DNA of 64,000 bases from Brachypterus glaber (lineage: Eukaryota > Arthropoda > Insecta > Coleoptera > Kateretidae): NCBI GenBank assembly GCA_958510825.1, contig OY294051.1:4682353-4746352 (forward strand). Reading direction: 5' to 3'. The position numbers and the translations under genes were made by a program. Each line of letters opens with the position of its first letter. The stretch's first letter is position 1. Shown here one piece after another: positions 10,778 through 21,089 of the stretch. Below the pieces are notes generated by a model. That model ran no database searches. It saw nothing but the letters and a program-made list of their open reading frames with translations, and was not told the DNA's origin.

Positions 10778-10811
10778 ATTTGACTTTCTCTTATAGTGTA
10801 TTTCTTATATG

Positions 10812-11490
10812 ATATTGTTATTGTTAGAGAGATAGCGACGCATGCTGCTAGGTTAAAGTGTTAAAAGTGTAAAAAAAAGGTAAATATTATTTATGTACGA
10901 TATTTAAATGCTTTACTTGTGGCCTAAAATTTAAATTCATTATAAATTACGATCTTTATCAACCAAAAGATCTTTAAAGAAAGATGTAAGCAGTTTATAC
11001 TCGTATTAAGGGTGCAAATCGTTTGTTTTAGTTGTTTTAAAAGCACTTTTAATATGACTGTATGTTAATTTTTTAAAAAATTATTAAACACACCACAAGT
11101 ATTGTAGGCAAATATAAAAAAATCGTTTAAGCTGATCGTTTTTTTTACGTTTGTTTTTATAATTTATTATACCAGGCTCATAGGACGTACCTGCATAGCA
11201 GTAAATACAAGTATATATTTTATGTCCAACAGTAAAAATATTCATTATAAAAACTACATATTAGCATTCTGGACTATGTAATTTTTAGCGTTCCGGTCTA
11301 TGCAAAATATTACCATTATATACTATGTAATTTTTACCGTTCCAGTCTATGCAAAATATTACCATTATGGACTATGTAATTTTTACTGTTCCGGTCTATG
11401 CAAAACATTACCATTACTGACTATGTAATTTTTACCATTCCGGTCTATGGCAACATATTACCGTTTACGGACTATGTAATTTAATGTTAA
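10812..11490 (+). repeat. F-family element, second unit, right part
   Basis: Continues F after the P-like insertion. It matches the reverse complement of 17508-18060, including the GAGATAGCGACGCATGCTG block and the TTTACTTGTGGCCTAAA block. It ends with the 49-bp minisatellite and a TTTTTTCCCGTGT terminus. The inverted copy starts ACACGGTAAAAA, which suggests an ACACGG-type element end. Confidence 0.75.
11273..11482 (+). repeat. 49-bp minisatellite of the F element
   Basis: Units begin ACTATGTAATTTTTA at 11273, 11322, 11371, 11420 and 11471 (last partial). Each contains GTTCCGGTCTATG and a variable last trinucleotide. The inverted F copy carries the same array at 17540-17750. Confidence 0.9.
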
Positions 11491-11599
11491 ATATTTTTTC
11501 CCGTGTTTCCTATTTTTCCTCATTTCATCCGCACCACTAAGGTTCAGTTAGATTTTTTATTATCAAAGACCCCACGTACCAATATTCACAAAAATATTG

Positions 11600-11792
11600 T
11601 AAACATTTAAAAATTATCATCAGACAGACGGGCGGACATTTGAAAAAAAAAAGTTGCTAATTTTTTCATGAAACAAATTTATATCTAAGAATCTTTTGTC
11701 TAGGACGATTTTTAATTTTTTTTTTTTGAAAATTCGAAACTACCGTATAATATTATTCTAGCGCAGGCGCTGTGAATAATATAATAAGGGTT
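11600..11792 (+). repeat. M-family element end with terminal hairpin, copy 1
   Basis: A CAGACGGGCGGAC block is followed by TCATGAAACAAATTTATATC and by a hairpin whose stem is TATAATATTATTC / GAATAATATAATA around GCGCAGGCGC. The same order occurs at 58230-58436 and, more diverged, at 53160-53395. Confidence 0.65.
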
Positions 11793-12080
11793 TTGACCGC
11801 TGTTTTTTTTTAGTCTGCAAAATGCATGATTCGAAGCTCACAAATTATGGGCGAGCTTTAAAGTGACACTTTTGCGGATTTATACGAAATCGGAGAACAG
11901 TTTGTAAGACGCCACAGAAAAATGGAAATTCACTGTTTTCTCGCTGATAAATTGTGAAATTCCGAATCCAGGAATCTTATTGTGTAAAACAAAACAGCAT
12001 AAAGTCCGCAATTCAATGGTAAAGTCGAACGATTGCATTTTATTTATTTATTTATTTGTTAAAACTAAAAATAAAAATAA
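11793..12080. other. No gene seen; ends in a TTTATTTATTTA tract
   Basis: The tract at 12038-12058 would be an (AATA)n retrotransposon tail on the minus strand, but no body is recognisable. Confidence 0.4.
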
Positions 12081-12415
12081 TTTTATCCAATACATACAGA
12101 TAATAAGACAATTACCAGCTTTACTTTAAATAGATAAACTCAATAATAACCCCCGCGTGGCTTTTACTTTATTGAGTGGATAATTATTTATTTTACCCAC
12201 TCAACTGTCACTTGTCAAATTATTTTCTTGTAAATGTCATTAAAATTTTTAATAAAAATATGAATTCCTAAGCTATTTATTGGATAAAACCTTGTATGGC
12301 ACTCATGGGTAAACCGATATTGCCTTCTCTAAAATTAACCTGGTTGGCTGACGCCTCGCAGGTTAATTTTTCATGGGCAATATCTTACTTTACCCACTAG
12401 TACCATAAATAACTA
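12081..12415 (-). mobile_element. A-family element, copy 1
   Basis: Inverted relative to copies 2, 3, 5, 6 and 7. One end is TTTTATCCAATACATAC and the other CCATAAATAACT, and these are not inverted repeats of each other. Internally there is a ~100-bp imperfect palindrome (CTCATGGGTAAAC... and ...TTTACCCACTAGTACC) and a second pair, TATTGGATAAAA / TTTTATCCAATA. No ORF. Copies share both boundaries exactly, so it moves or amplifies as a unit. The superfamily is unknown. Confidence 0.8.
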
Positions 12416-13084
12416 TTACCAGAAAAATTCACGACACTTAAAATATGTTTAACACTGGTTCTATCAGTGTAAATAATTTAAATAAATAACCGAGCTATAC
12501 TGTATATTGTTCTACCAATATTTTTTTTTAGAGCAAAAACTAACAATTTTATTATTATTTTAAAAATACTTGGTTCCTATGCCCCTATGCGTTGCTCTAA
12601 CGTCCACGACTTTGGTTCAAGCTAGCCTTGAAAAAAGAGAGTATGGCTTTGAACATATCGAAAGACACGTGTCCTTGGTTCAAGGAATCCTTTTTTCTGT
12701 GAGTAAAATTAGTTTTCCATCGAAATGTAATTCGCGTAGCCCACTGTAAAGTGCATTTAATCATAAATTTTCCGGATAATGGAAACAAGTTAAATTAAAA
12801 AAGTGACACGAATAATCAGATTTCCTGATATGAGAAATGTCACGAAATATATTAAAAAAACAAGCCTAGAAAATCCATGTCGCGGTGTTAATGGGTTTTT
12901 ATGGGAATATAAAAAGACATAAATTTTTTTATGACTATGAAATTTTAAAATATGGCTAAAGGTGTGTGGCCACCGTTTACCATGTTTTAAAGCGATTACG
13001 TAGGGTAGGGTACCGAAAATCTCTCGCGTAAACGCTTATTCTTGCCAGAACCTTTTTTTATATTGTTTCGGTTGTTGGTTGGTT
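12416..13084. other. No gene assigned; GC-richer pocket at 12590-12790
   Basis: The pocket holds a 63-codon minus ORF (12597-12788) with no recognised motif and two CTTGAACCAA repeats. It may be an element fragment. The remainder is AT-rich and featureless. Confidence 0.35.
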
Positions 13085-13415
13085 AAGACGTTTTTAATTG
13101 AAAAAAAAAAACTCAGCGGCGGTGGGTAGTTTTCGTGGAAATTGGTATATTGGGGTTTTTGAGGTTTCTGAAAGCGAATCTAATAATAAAAAAATTCTAA
13201 CCACCCCCTGAAGGCGGGGGATAGTTTTCATGAAAATTGGTATAATGGGGTTTTTGAAGTTGCTAAAAGTAAATGTGATTATAAAAAAATTCTAACTTCA
13301 ACTCCCGAGGGGCGGGGGGCAGTTTTCTTGAAAATTTAAATATTGGCGTTTTTGAGGCCGCTAAAATTGAATCTTAAAATAATTTTATTCCAAATCCACC
13401 CCCTGAGGGGCAGTG
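13085..13415 (+). repeat. L-family minisatellite, ~90-bp units, array 1
   Basis: About 3.5 diverged units, each with CCCCTGAGGGGCGGGG, then TTTTCATGAAAATTGGTAT, then GGGGTTTTTGAGG. The same unit is arrayed at 42560-42995. Confidence 0.8.
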
Positions 13416-13847
13416 TACACGGAAAAAAAAATTATAGCTAGGAGCGCTATAACACACATACCAAGCAAATTATAATCGCTTATTATATAAATACAAGGCT
13501 TTCTCTTACAATTATGGCAGTCAGTGTAAAAATTTATATGAAATACTTTAATTGTTTAGTGAATAATAAAATATAACAAATAGTATGGCATTTATAGCTT
13601 AAATAGATTTAATTATTGTCCGTGCTAATAATTTTTATAATATAATAAAATTTCTCTAAATTTATAATAGTGCCTGTAATAAATAAAATCGTGTCTGTAA
13701 TATATATAATCGTTTCCAATTTATTTTTAACATTATTAGTTATTATGTCCCTTATAATCTATAGCTTAAATCACTATAATTTGCCACTGTTACCAAATAT
13801 CTTATAATGTATAGCGCAGAGCCCACTAATTTCTTTCCGTGTATTTT
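13416..13847. repeat. MITE-like element with ACACGGAAA ends
   Basis: The left end is ACACGGAAAAAAAAATTATAG, and the reverse complement of the right end is ACACGGAAAGAAATTAG. Subterminal ATAGCGC motifs face each other. The ACACGG start resembles the F-element terminus at 17508. No coding sequence. Confidence 0.5.
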
Positions 13848-13990
13848 TCTTGTCAGAAAAGGTAGGCAAACCTCAAGGATTTAACACTTGTTATGTTTAA
13901 TCACCTACAGAAATATGTTTAGGCTGTGCAAAAATTACTCAAAAAAATAATATTAAACCTTTTTTAATTTAACTTTATATTTTATTCAAC

Positions 13991-14246
13991 TTTATTGAAA
14001 TTTTGGCGAAGGTGACGATTTTACTGTTCAACAAAGATGAAGTACAAAAAATTTATAGCATTAGTAACTTTAAGTATTGTTTTTCTTCTTCTTTTTTTAT
14101 AAAAAGTCCAAACCAAAAACAAAAATTAAAAGAAAACATAAAAAATACAAATAAAAAATAATTAAGAAAATTATTGATTTTTATGAAGAACAAAACAAAA
14201 TGTTAAACAAAATGTTATAATAGATTTGACCAAGTAAAAAAAACAT
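13991..14246 (+). repeat. Dispersed repeat with AATTTTGGCGAAGG motif, part 1
   Basis: TTTATTGAAATTTTGGCGAAGG followed by AACAAAGATGAAG occurs at 13990-14042 and again at 14583-14632, on either side of A-family copy 2. Related motifs occur at 20030 and, inverted, at 35903-35925. Confidence 0.5.
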
Positions 14247-14579
14247 AGTTATTTATGGTACTAGTGGGTAAAGTAAGATATTGCCCATGAGAAAATTAAC
14301 CTGCGAGGCGTCAGCCAATCAGGTTAATTTTCGAGAGGGCAATATCGTTTTACCCATGAGTGCCATACAAAGTCCAATAAATAGCTTAGGCATTCATATT
14401 TTTATTAAAAATTTTAATGACATTTACAAGAAAATAATTTGACAAGTGACAGTTGAGTGGGTAAAATAAATAATTATCCACTCACTAAAGTAAAAGCCAC
14501 GCGGGGGTTATTATTGGGTTTATCTATTTAAAAAAAAAAAGCTGGTAATTGTCTCATTATCTGTATGTATTGGATAAAA
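14247..14579 (+). mobile_element. A-family element, copy 2
   Basis: Full-length copy starting AGTTATTTATGG and ending TATTGGATAAAA. It has the complete palindrome pair GGTTAATTTT / AAAATTAACC around GAGGCGTCAGCC. Confidence 0.85.
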
Positions 14580-15034
14580 AAAATTTATTGAAATTTTGGC
14601 GAAGGCGCCAATTTTATTTTTTAACAAAGATGAAGGAAGTACAAAAAAGATAGCGTGCACGCATGCCATCATGATAAACTTATGGTTGTTTTCTTTTAAA
14701 AGAAAAAAAGAAAAATAACACTAAAAAAAACGAAAATAAATAAAAAATAGTGTCCTAAAATTGTGAGTTAAATAACTACATGTAAATAACGTGTAAGAAG
14801 CATATTCTGAAAACAATATGTTACACATTATGCGTTAATTCATTGTGCCGCAACCGCTATAAAGACGTGAAAGATTTATTTGACCCCTTAATAGTCAAGT
14901 GGTTTTCCACCATTCTATTTATTACTGCTATATTCTCTAGTTCTTGCTTTTCGTTTGGTTTACAATAAAATTTACTAGCCATAAAATTTGATATTTTCAT
15001 TTAATTTGGTCTAAAAATAGAAGGAACAGGTAAT
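14580..15034. other. Repeat remnant, no gene seen
   Basis: Begins with the second AATTTTGGCGAAGG block. The remainder is AT-rich without ORFs. Confidence 0.4.
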
Positions 15035-15238
15035 TCGATAATTATTATGATTAATTTACCTCAAAATTGATTGTCCTAGAACCAAAAAATAAATAAAAAG
15101 TTCAAAAAGTCGATTTTATTTCACAAAAAATTAAAACTCGATAATTATTATAATTAATTTCATCAAAATTGATTGTCCTAGAACCAAAAAATAAATAAAA
15201 AGTCCGAAAAGTCGATTTTATTCTACAAAAAATTAAAA
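15035..15238 (+). repeat. 104-bp tandem duplication
   Basis: CGATAATTATTAT starts at 15035 and again at 15139. The two units share TTGATTGTCCTAGAACC and AGTCGATTTTATT with few differences. It lies directly downstream of the tRNA gene in the direction of transcription. Confidence 0.85.
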
Positions 15239-15243
15239 AAAAA
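15235..15243 (-). terminator. Pol III oligo-T terminator of tRNA-Arg
   Basis: Nine A on the plus strand give T9 in the transcript direction, 13 bases past the mature 3' end. Confidence 0.85.
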
Positions 15244-15255
15244 GTTTTGTCCACG

Positions 15256-15328
15256 CATCCCTGGTGGGGATCGAACCCACGACCTTTGGATTAGAAGTCC
15301 AACGCGCTATCCTCTGCGCTACAGGGAC
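15256..15328 (-). tRNA. tRNA-Arg (anticodon TCT)
   Basis: A 73-base cloverleaf reads on the minus strand. The acceptor stem GTCCCTG pairs with CAGGGAT (first pair G-T), with discriminator G. The anticodon stem TTGGA/TCCAA encloses loop CTTCTAA, giving anticodon TCT, which reads AGA arginine codons. The T arm contains GGTTCGATCCC, the B box, and the D arm contains TAGCGCAGAGG, the A box. There is no intron. A run of nine T at about 15243-15235 on the transcribed strand follows 13 bases after the gene and would terminate RNA polymerase III. Confidence 0.97.
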
Positions 15329-15566
15329 ATATATTTATAGGTTGAAAATTAGTTAACAGTACGTAAAATCGATGTGTGGTTTTACTAGTAATGAAGCACA
15401 ATTTTGGTACGGGGTTTTAAAATGATAAAAAGAAATATTGTTAGTAAAGAAAATAAAGAATTTATAGTTAAAATAATTATTTCTAAAATTATATAACAAA
15501 ATCAACTTAAAAATTTTATTTTGGAAAATTCCAAAAATTAATTTCTTAGCAGTATTTTATAGCTTT
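15329..15566. other. No gene seen
   Basis: AT-rich 5' flank of the tRNA gene. No upstream element can be identified beyond AT-richness. Confidence 0.4.
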
Positions 15567-15721
15567 GGGAACGTTCAAGTATTACGCAATACAAATTTTG
15601 ATAATTTTGGACCCCCACCCCCCACTATAACGCTATTTTCCTATACCATTAACATGGGAGTAACACTCCAAAATGACCCCCACACCCCCCTAGAAGCGTT
15701 ACGTAATACTTGAACGTTCCC
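15567..15721. mobile_element. E-family MITE, copy 2
   Basis: Same GGGAACGTTCAAGTATTACG termini as 6723-6961, but a different, C-rich core (CCCCCACCCC on both sides). The flanks are TTT on both sides. Confidence 0.75.
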
Positions 15722-15861
15722 TTTTTTAAAATTTATTCATTTTAATTTTAATTTTCAAAATTATTTTCTTATTTTTCAATCTGTTAATTTTAATTTATTT
15801 TTTATAAAATTTTCTCTCAAGGTGATCAAACGTATGGTTTGGGGTCGAATGGTAAAAATCG

Positions 15862-16255
15862 AATGGAGCTCTCTACAACTAGAATTATGAAACAAAAGAC
15901 GTCTACCCTATCTCTATCTCATTTGTGCTACACTTTCCAGCCAACCAAATAAATACTGTATTTGTTTTTCATACAACAAATACAGTATTTATTTGGCTGG
16001 CCGGAAAGTGTAGCAGTGAGAGGCACGTAGCTAATGTGAATCTGTAGAATAAGATAATTCTACTAAAATTTAGATGGCGCCAGTAATTTCTTTAGTAATG
16101 CACTTTTCGCCCGGCCAAGTAAATATTGTATTTGTTCAACAAAGAACAAATACAGCATTTGTTTGGTTGGGTGGAAGTGGGAGTGTATGTATGTCTTCTA
16201 TCCTTTTTGGGTAGAACTTTTGTCCCTGTCTAATATAATGGGAGAATTCTCCATT
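15862..16255 (+). mobile_element. C-family double-hairpin element, copy 1
   Basis: Begins AATGGAGCTCTC and ends GAGAATTCTCCATT, so the termini are inverted AATGGAG repeats. It holds two hairpins. One pairs CTACACTTTCCAGCC with GGCCGGAAAGTGTAG around AACAAATACAGTATTTATT. The second, CGCCCGGCCAAG... / ...TTGGTTGGGTGG, is a diverged copy of the first. Other copies are at 27849-28267 and inverted at 47992-48403. No ORF is conserved. Confidence 0.8.
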
Positions 16256-16545
16256 GAAGTTAGGGTGGAAGGGGGTAAAAACATTTTTTTATTAAAAAAA
16301 TCAGTAATCTTAGAAATATTACCGAAAAAATCAAAAATTCATACAAAAAGTCATACAAAAATCTCGAAAGTCTGTATTAAAATATTTTGTAGTAGTACTT
16401 GGACTTGTTTTTTTTTTTAATTTGTTCCGTTTTAAAAAAAAATATAATGTGGGGAAAGCATTCTTTGTTTGGCAGGTGTATTTTTATCAAGGCATTGTTT
16501 AAAAAATTCTTATAGTAATTGAACTATATACTTCCTTTCCTTTAA

Positions 16546-17164
16546 GGGGTCTTTCTACCTTTAAATTTTAAAAATAATCTTTTTCTATTTACTTTTTATA
16601 TAGACGGAAAAAAGATATCATTGTAAAATTTTCTCTACCTACAGGTATGTTTATTTATATTCAAATAATACAAAAAAATTGATTTTTAAAGTACCATTTA
16701 TTAACCATAAATTAAAAAAAAAACATCCAAAAAAGGTGGTCGCCATGATTCCGGCCGTTTGAAACGACTAAAAAAAAATAAAAACTGGATATTATTCAGT
16801 ATTGAGGTCGCTATAGCCCCAACTAGAAGAAAAAATTTTGGCCAAAAAATAACAAAATGGCGGATATTTTTCTTTGAAAATATTGAAAATTTTTGTAAAA
16901 CGACCGCTATTTTTTGGCCAAAAAATTTTCTTCTGGTTCGGACTATAGCTGCTTTAATACTGAATAATATAGTTACCGTTTTATTTTTTGCCAAAAAATG
17001 GCACTTTAAAAATCTATTTTTTTTTTGTATTCTTTGAACATGTATAAATAAACATATATCTTTACCTACCTACAAAATTTCACAATGATATATCTTGTTT
17101 CTTTCTACATAAAAAAATGTTTAAAAAAAAGTATATTTTTAAAATTTGAAGGTAGAATGACCCC
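16546..17164. mobile_element. Palindromic MITE in a TTAA site
   Basis: Inverted ends GGGGTCTTTCTACCTT and GGGGTCATTCTACCTT, with similarity continuing through most of the 619 bp. TTAA lies on both sides (16542-16545 and 17165-17168). TTAA duplications are typical of piggyBac-like elements, but the ends do not match the known CCCT start, so the superfamily is open. ORFs at 16701-16994 and 16759-17037 are palindrome artefacts. Confidence 0.7.
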
Positions 17165-17171
17165 TTAAAGT

Positions 17172-17507
17172 TTTAAAAGTTCTTTATTTTTAGAAAATCC
17201 AATTAAATTACATAAATCCTGACAAAGAGATTTTTTTCATTGCTAATAATAAAATCCAAGTAAGTTATAATTTAAATCGAATATTTTATAGCTTGATTTA
17301 AGAAAAGCAGATCTTCTAGAAAAGCTAAAACTAAATAACTTATTTTATTCTCGAGAGAATCCTTTTTATTTTCTACACCAGGAAATTACTTTTTTAAATA
17401 AAATACTATTAAGCATAAAATATAAGAAAAAAAAACACTACATTATTTGAGCTCTTTTTTGGCTTAACCATCTGCCACAGATACCTTATTTATAGAATGT
17501 TACTACA
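17172..17507. other. No gene seen
   Basis: AT-rich with no internal match detected. Confidence 0.4.
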
Positions 17508-18281
17508 CGGTAAAAATAAATTACATTAAAATACATAGTCCGTAAATGGTAATATGTTGCCATAGACCGGAATGGTAAAAATTACATAGTCCAGAATGGT
17601 AATATTTTGCATAGACCGGAACGGTAAAAATTACATAGTCCAGAATGGTAATATTTTGCATAGACCGGAACGCTAAAAATTGCATAGTCCAGAATGGTAA
17701 TATTTTGCATAGACCGGAACGCTTAAAATTACATAGTCCAGAATGGTTTGGACTTGAAATTTGAAAAAAAAATTTTACTACTTAAAAAATGTTTGTTCCA
17801 AATTACAAGTCTCTGTGTCAAAGCGTAGCGTAAAGTTCATTTGGTTTAATAAACCAAACGATTTGCACCCTTAATACGAGTATAAACTGCTTACATGTTT
17901 CTTTAAACATCTATTGGTTGATAAAGATCGTAATTCATAATGAATGTAAATTTTAGGCCACAAATAAAGCATTTAAATATCGTACATAAATAATATTTAC
18001 CTTTTTTTACACTTTTAACACTTTAACCTAGCAGTATGCGTCGCTATCTCTCTAACAATAACAATATTAAACGGTCCGTCTCATGATGCGACGCCTTCTT
18101 GGTTATTATCCAAAGCGCACGCGCGTCTTAAAATAACATAGGCCGACATTGTAAAATCATTTAAAAATATTTAAATCAATGTAAATATATATTTTTACAT
18201 TATTTTACATTCTTTTACATTCTTTTACATTCTTTTACATTCTTTTACATTCTTTTACATTCTTTTACATTCCCAAATGAT
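17508..18281 (-). repeat. F-family element, inverted copy
   Basis: Reverse complement of the F segments at 8899-9054 plus 10812-11490, without the Q insertion, the P-like insertion or the tandem duplication. It carries the 49-bp array (17540-17750) and the 10-bp array (18195-18272). An intact ATTGTTATTG site near 18055 is a second empty site for the P-like element. Confidence 0.8.
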
Positions 18282-18283
18282 CA

Positions 18284-18316
18284 AAATTTGCGTTACGTAA
18301 TACTTGAATGTTCCCT
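18284..18316. repeat. E-family MITE end only, copy 3
   Basis: TTTGCGTTACGTAATACTTG then AATGTTCCC, followed by TAA. Only the right terminus is present. Confidence 0.6.
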
Positions 18317-19049
18317 AAACTAAAAAACTAAGTTGGTACGAGAGTTGGTATTATATTATTTATAGTGATTTTCTTGTTCTGTGATATCTCCGGGCTATAG
18401 CGTTAGTTGAATAGTTAGTTAGCGTCACTTTCAAGCTAACCAATTAGTTAAAAGTTAATCTCTCTTGCAATTAGCCCGTCAATCGAGTTTATAACGGTAA
18501 GCTAGGTCCTTTTTAAACTGACAATGTACGTTTGAGCTTTTATTCAGGTAATCTGGTTCCATTCAGCAAACCGCTTTTACGTGACTTTCATGGCGATTTA
18601 TTAAATTCGGCTCAATTTAAAGCGGGCAATATCTACATAACGATATTCAGCAAAAACGAAAGTTAATGGTAGGGGAAGTAGGACAACCGTGCGCAGTGGG
18701 TAACCGTGCGCTCAATGCACCTAAAATAAGGGGGGGGGGTAATATCCACATATTTTTTTTGTATGAATGTAAAATTAATATGCTAATAAGTAAGTAAATT
18801 TTTATGTTATGTCACAATTACATTCATGTTGATCCGTTTTTTACTTCTATTTTTTATAGATTTAGAGAAATATTATTTAACTAATTCAAAATATATATTT
18901 GCGAGTCTGTTTTCTTTTATTTTTATCATTAGTCTATTAACTTTTTATCTATATGAAGAAGAAGAATAGAAATATAGAAATATAGAAATGGAGTTTTTTT
19001 GCAAGTCCACATGAATTGGAAGACTGTTGTTGAAAATTTGAATTATATT
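18317..19049. other. No gene seen
   Basis: Includes a G10 run at 18732-18741 and otherwise unremarkable AT-rich sequence. Confidence 0.4.
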
Positions 19050-19143
19050 TGTCAAAATTAATGGAGAGCTCCTAGCACAAGCATTAAGCTTATTTGGGGC
19101 TCTCCATGGCCCTGTGTAACTAAAAGAATAAATAAATAAATAA
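19050..19143 (+). mobile_element. Q-family non-LTR 3' tail, copy 3
   Basis: Independent insertion of the module at 8801. One C-to-T change in the left stem arm (ATGGAGAGCTCC against GGGGCTCTCCAT) gives a G-U pair in RNA, so the hairpin is preserved. Tail AATAAATAAATAAATA. Confidence 0.7.
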
Positions 19144-19605
19144 TATTTTTAAATTGACATAAAAACATAATAAGAAATATTAACTTTTAAAGTAGGTCGT
19201 ACAAAATAGGAATTACGGTTAACTACTATAAATACTGTTAAAACAAATCCTACCTCTTATCTTTGAAACGCACTGATTTTCATGAGAATCTGGTTTTCTC
19301 ATAAAAACAAATAATCCGAGTGTTTAAACGCAAATAAGTACAATAATAATCGAGGAGGTTCTTAAGGGAATGGCGATTACATTATAATAAAGACATATAA
19401 AGACATTAAAGTACATTAAAGGACATTAAAGGAGAGTAGATATTTAGAGTACAAAGCCAATGTACTGTTAAACGGTTATGGCACGAAGAAGCAGGAAATA
19501 TCGTATGTATGTAATTCCTGAAAGAAGGAAAGCACAATGGTTTATTAAAAAATACAACCCTTAAGGCGGTATCATCGGTATCAGGGCAAGAACCTAATAA
19601 CGTAG
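19144..19605. other. No gene seen
   Basis: Contains three short ACATTAAAG direct repeats near 19400-19430. No coding signal. Confidence 0.4.
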
Positions 19606-19970
19606 ACACAATCATGCATTTTCTTGGCCCAAAAAAATGTCAAAAACAAAAAACAACAAGAAAAGAAAGTAACGAAAAAATCAGAGAGTTCTGAATCATG
19701 GTTCTGCTTTTCATTCGAAGAGAATCGGCAGGCCGACAGGAGATTCTAATAAATACGTATATAAAGATTGCGTGGGGCTTATTAAAAACCGTAAATTATT
19801 ATTTAAGTGCCAACATTGTACCTAAAAACAGCTACAATTGTTATTGTGCCACAATATTTTCTTATTAGTTTGTTATTTTTTTGTAAGTTTGCTTTTTACT
19901 ATTTTTACTATTATTGCTCTGGCAATATTTTGAAAATGGTTTCTTAATATTGACAGTTTGAATCTTTTTT
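19606..19970 (+). repeat. I-family repeat, copy 1
   Basis: Shares GAGAATCGGCAGGCCGA, then TTATTTAAGTGCC and CACAATATTTTCTTATTAG with 33900-34350. Similarity runs over 330 bp or more. No ORF. Confidence 0.65.
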
Positions 19971-20583
19971 AAAATGCGTGAGTTCGATTTTCACTCGCCA
20001 ATTGCCTTTTTCAGTTATTAATAATTAAAATTTGGCGAAGGCGACAAGTGAAACAGTGACACCTCCCTAAAAACTGATTCAAAAATCAGTTAAAGCCGGT
20101 GGTTCCCTCTACTACTGGCCCACAAAAGTCCTGGAATTAGGGGAAGCTTAATTAAGTAGAATTAAGTAGAATAGTACGTGGTTAAACAAACATGTAATGT
20201 TAATTTTATGTAATATTAATAGTCAAATGGCATTTAATGGTTATCAGTGACAAAATAACGCTTGGCCAGCTACACCTAGTTATTCTATCCATAATGCGCT
20301 ACTATCTCCTCGCTCTACAAAATCCAATCGAACGCATTACTGCAAACCCAAGGAACTTCTGTTCGGTGCATGCACTTGATATAAACGTAATTTGTGGATT
20401 CGGATTTGAATAATATTCGGTACATGGATAATCCGCATTTTTATACGTTTGCGTCCCGATGCATGGATGGGTTCCAGTTCTGTGATGAGATAAACCTACT
20501 GACATTACTATGCCATTTTTGAATCAAAAATTTTGATTACTGGATCTGTAAAAAGCATTATTTCGCGGCAGTTTAGAAATAAT
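19971..20583. other. No gene seen
   Basis: Contains an AAATTTGGCGAAGG block (20030) and a 67-codon minus ORF at 20302-20505 with no recognised motif. The composition at 20290-20510 is GC-richer than its flanks, but nothing supports a gene. Confidence 0.35.
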
Positions 20584-20919
20584 AGTTATTTATGGTACTA
20601 GTGGGTAAAGTAAGATATTGCCCATGCGAAAATTAACCTGGCGAGGCGTCAGCCAAGCAGGTTAATTTTCGAGAGGGCAATATCGGTTTACCCATGAGTG
20701 CCATACAAGGTTTTATCCAATAAATAGCTTAGGAATTCATATTTTTATTAAAAATTTTAATGACATTTATAAGAAAATAATTTGACAAGTGACAGTTGAG
20801 TGGGTAAAATAAATAATTATCCACTTAATAAAGTAAAAGCCACGCGGGTGTTATTATTGAGTTTATCTATTTAAAATAAAGCTGGTAATTGTCTTATTAT
20901 CTGTATGTATTGGATAAAA
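20584..20919 (+). mobile_element. A-family element, copy 3
   Basis: Full-length copy with the same termini as 14247-14579 and both internal palindromes. Confidence 0.85.
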
Positions 20920-21089
20920 CTGTTTTTCTTAAAGGAATACTAAATATATTATAAAATTCTAAAACCCAACACCAAGCTTTGTCTTAAATACAAACATTTA
21001 GGGATAATTTCCCAAGACACAGCTTTGCCTTCTCTTTTACATCTAAAATTTGTTTTTTTTTATTCCTAACAATTTCAATTTGATATACA

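Larger units (their letters stand above)
9532..10811 (+). mobile_element. P-like DNA transposon, non-autonomous, 1,280 bp
   Basis: It is bounded by 34-bp terminal inverted repeats with one mismatch (9532-9565 and 10778-10811; ends CATATAA, then AAATACACTATAAGAG). An 8-bp direct repeat, ATATTGTT, flanks it at 9524-9531 and 10812-10819. The neighbouring tandem unit holds a single ATATTGTT at 9047-9054, which proves the duplication. An 8-bp target, CA-initial TIRs and a THAP-domain remnant inside together fit the P-element superfamily. hAT also gives 8-bp targets but usually has YARNG ends. Most of the transposase is missing, and the interior is AT-rich with a five-unit minisatellite. Confidence 0.8.

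Noticed and set aside
11273..11482. Regular 49-bp units resembling a CRISPR array
   Set aside because: Adjacent units with no unique spacers, present in a eukaryotic mobile element, so a minisatellite.
16701..17037. Two overlapping ORFs with similar peptides
   Set aside because: They are the two strands of a palindromic MITE.
19975..20010. TTCGATT flanked by a GTGAG/TTCAC stem, like a tRNA T arm
   Set aside because: No acceptor, D or anticodon arm can be built upstream; at most a decayed SINE piece.
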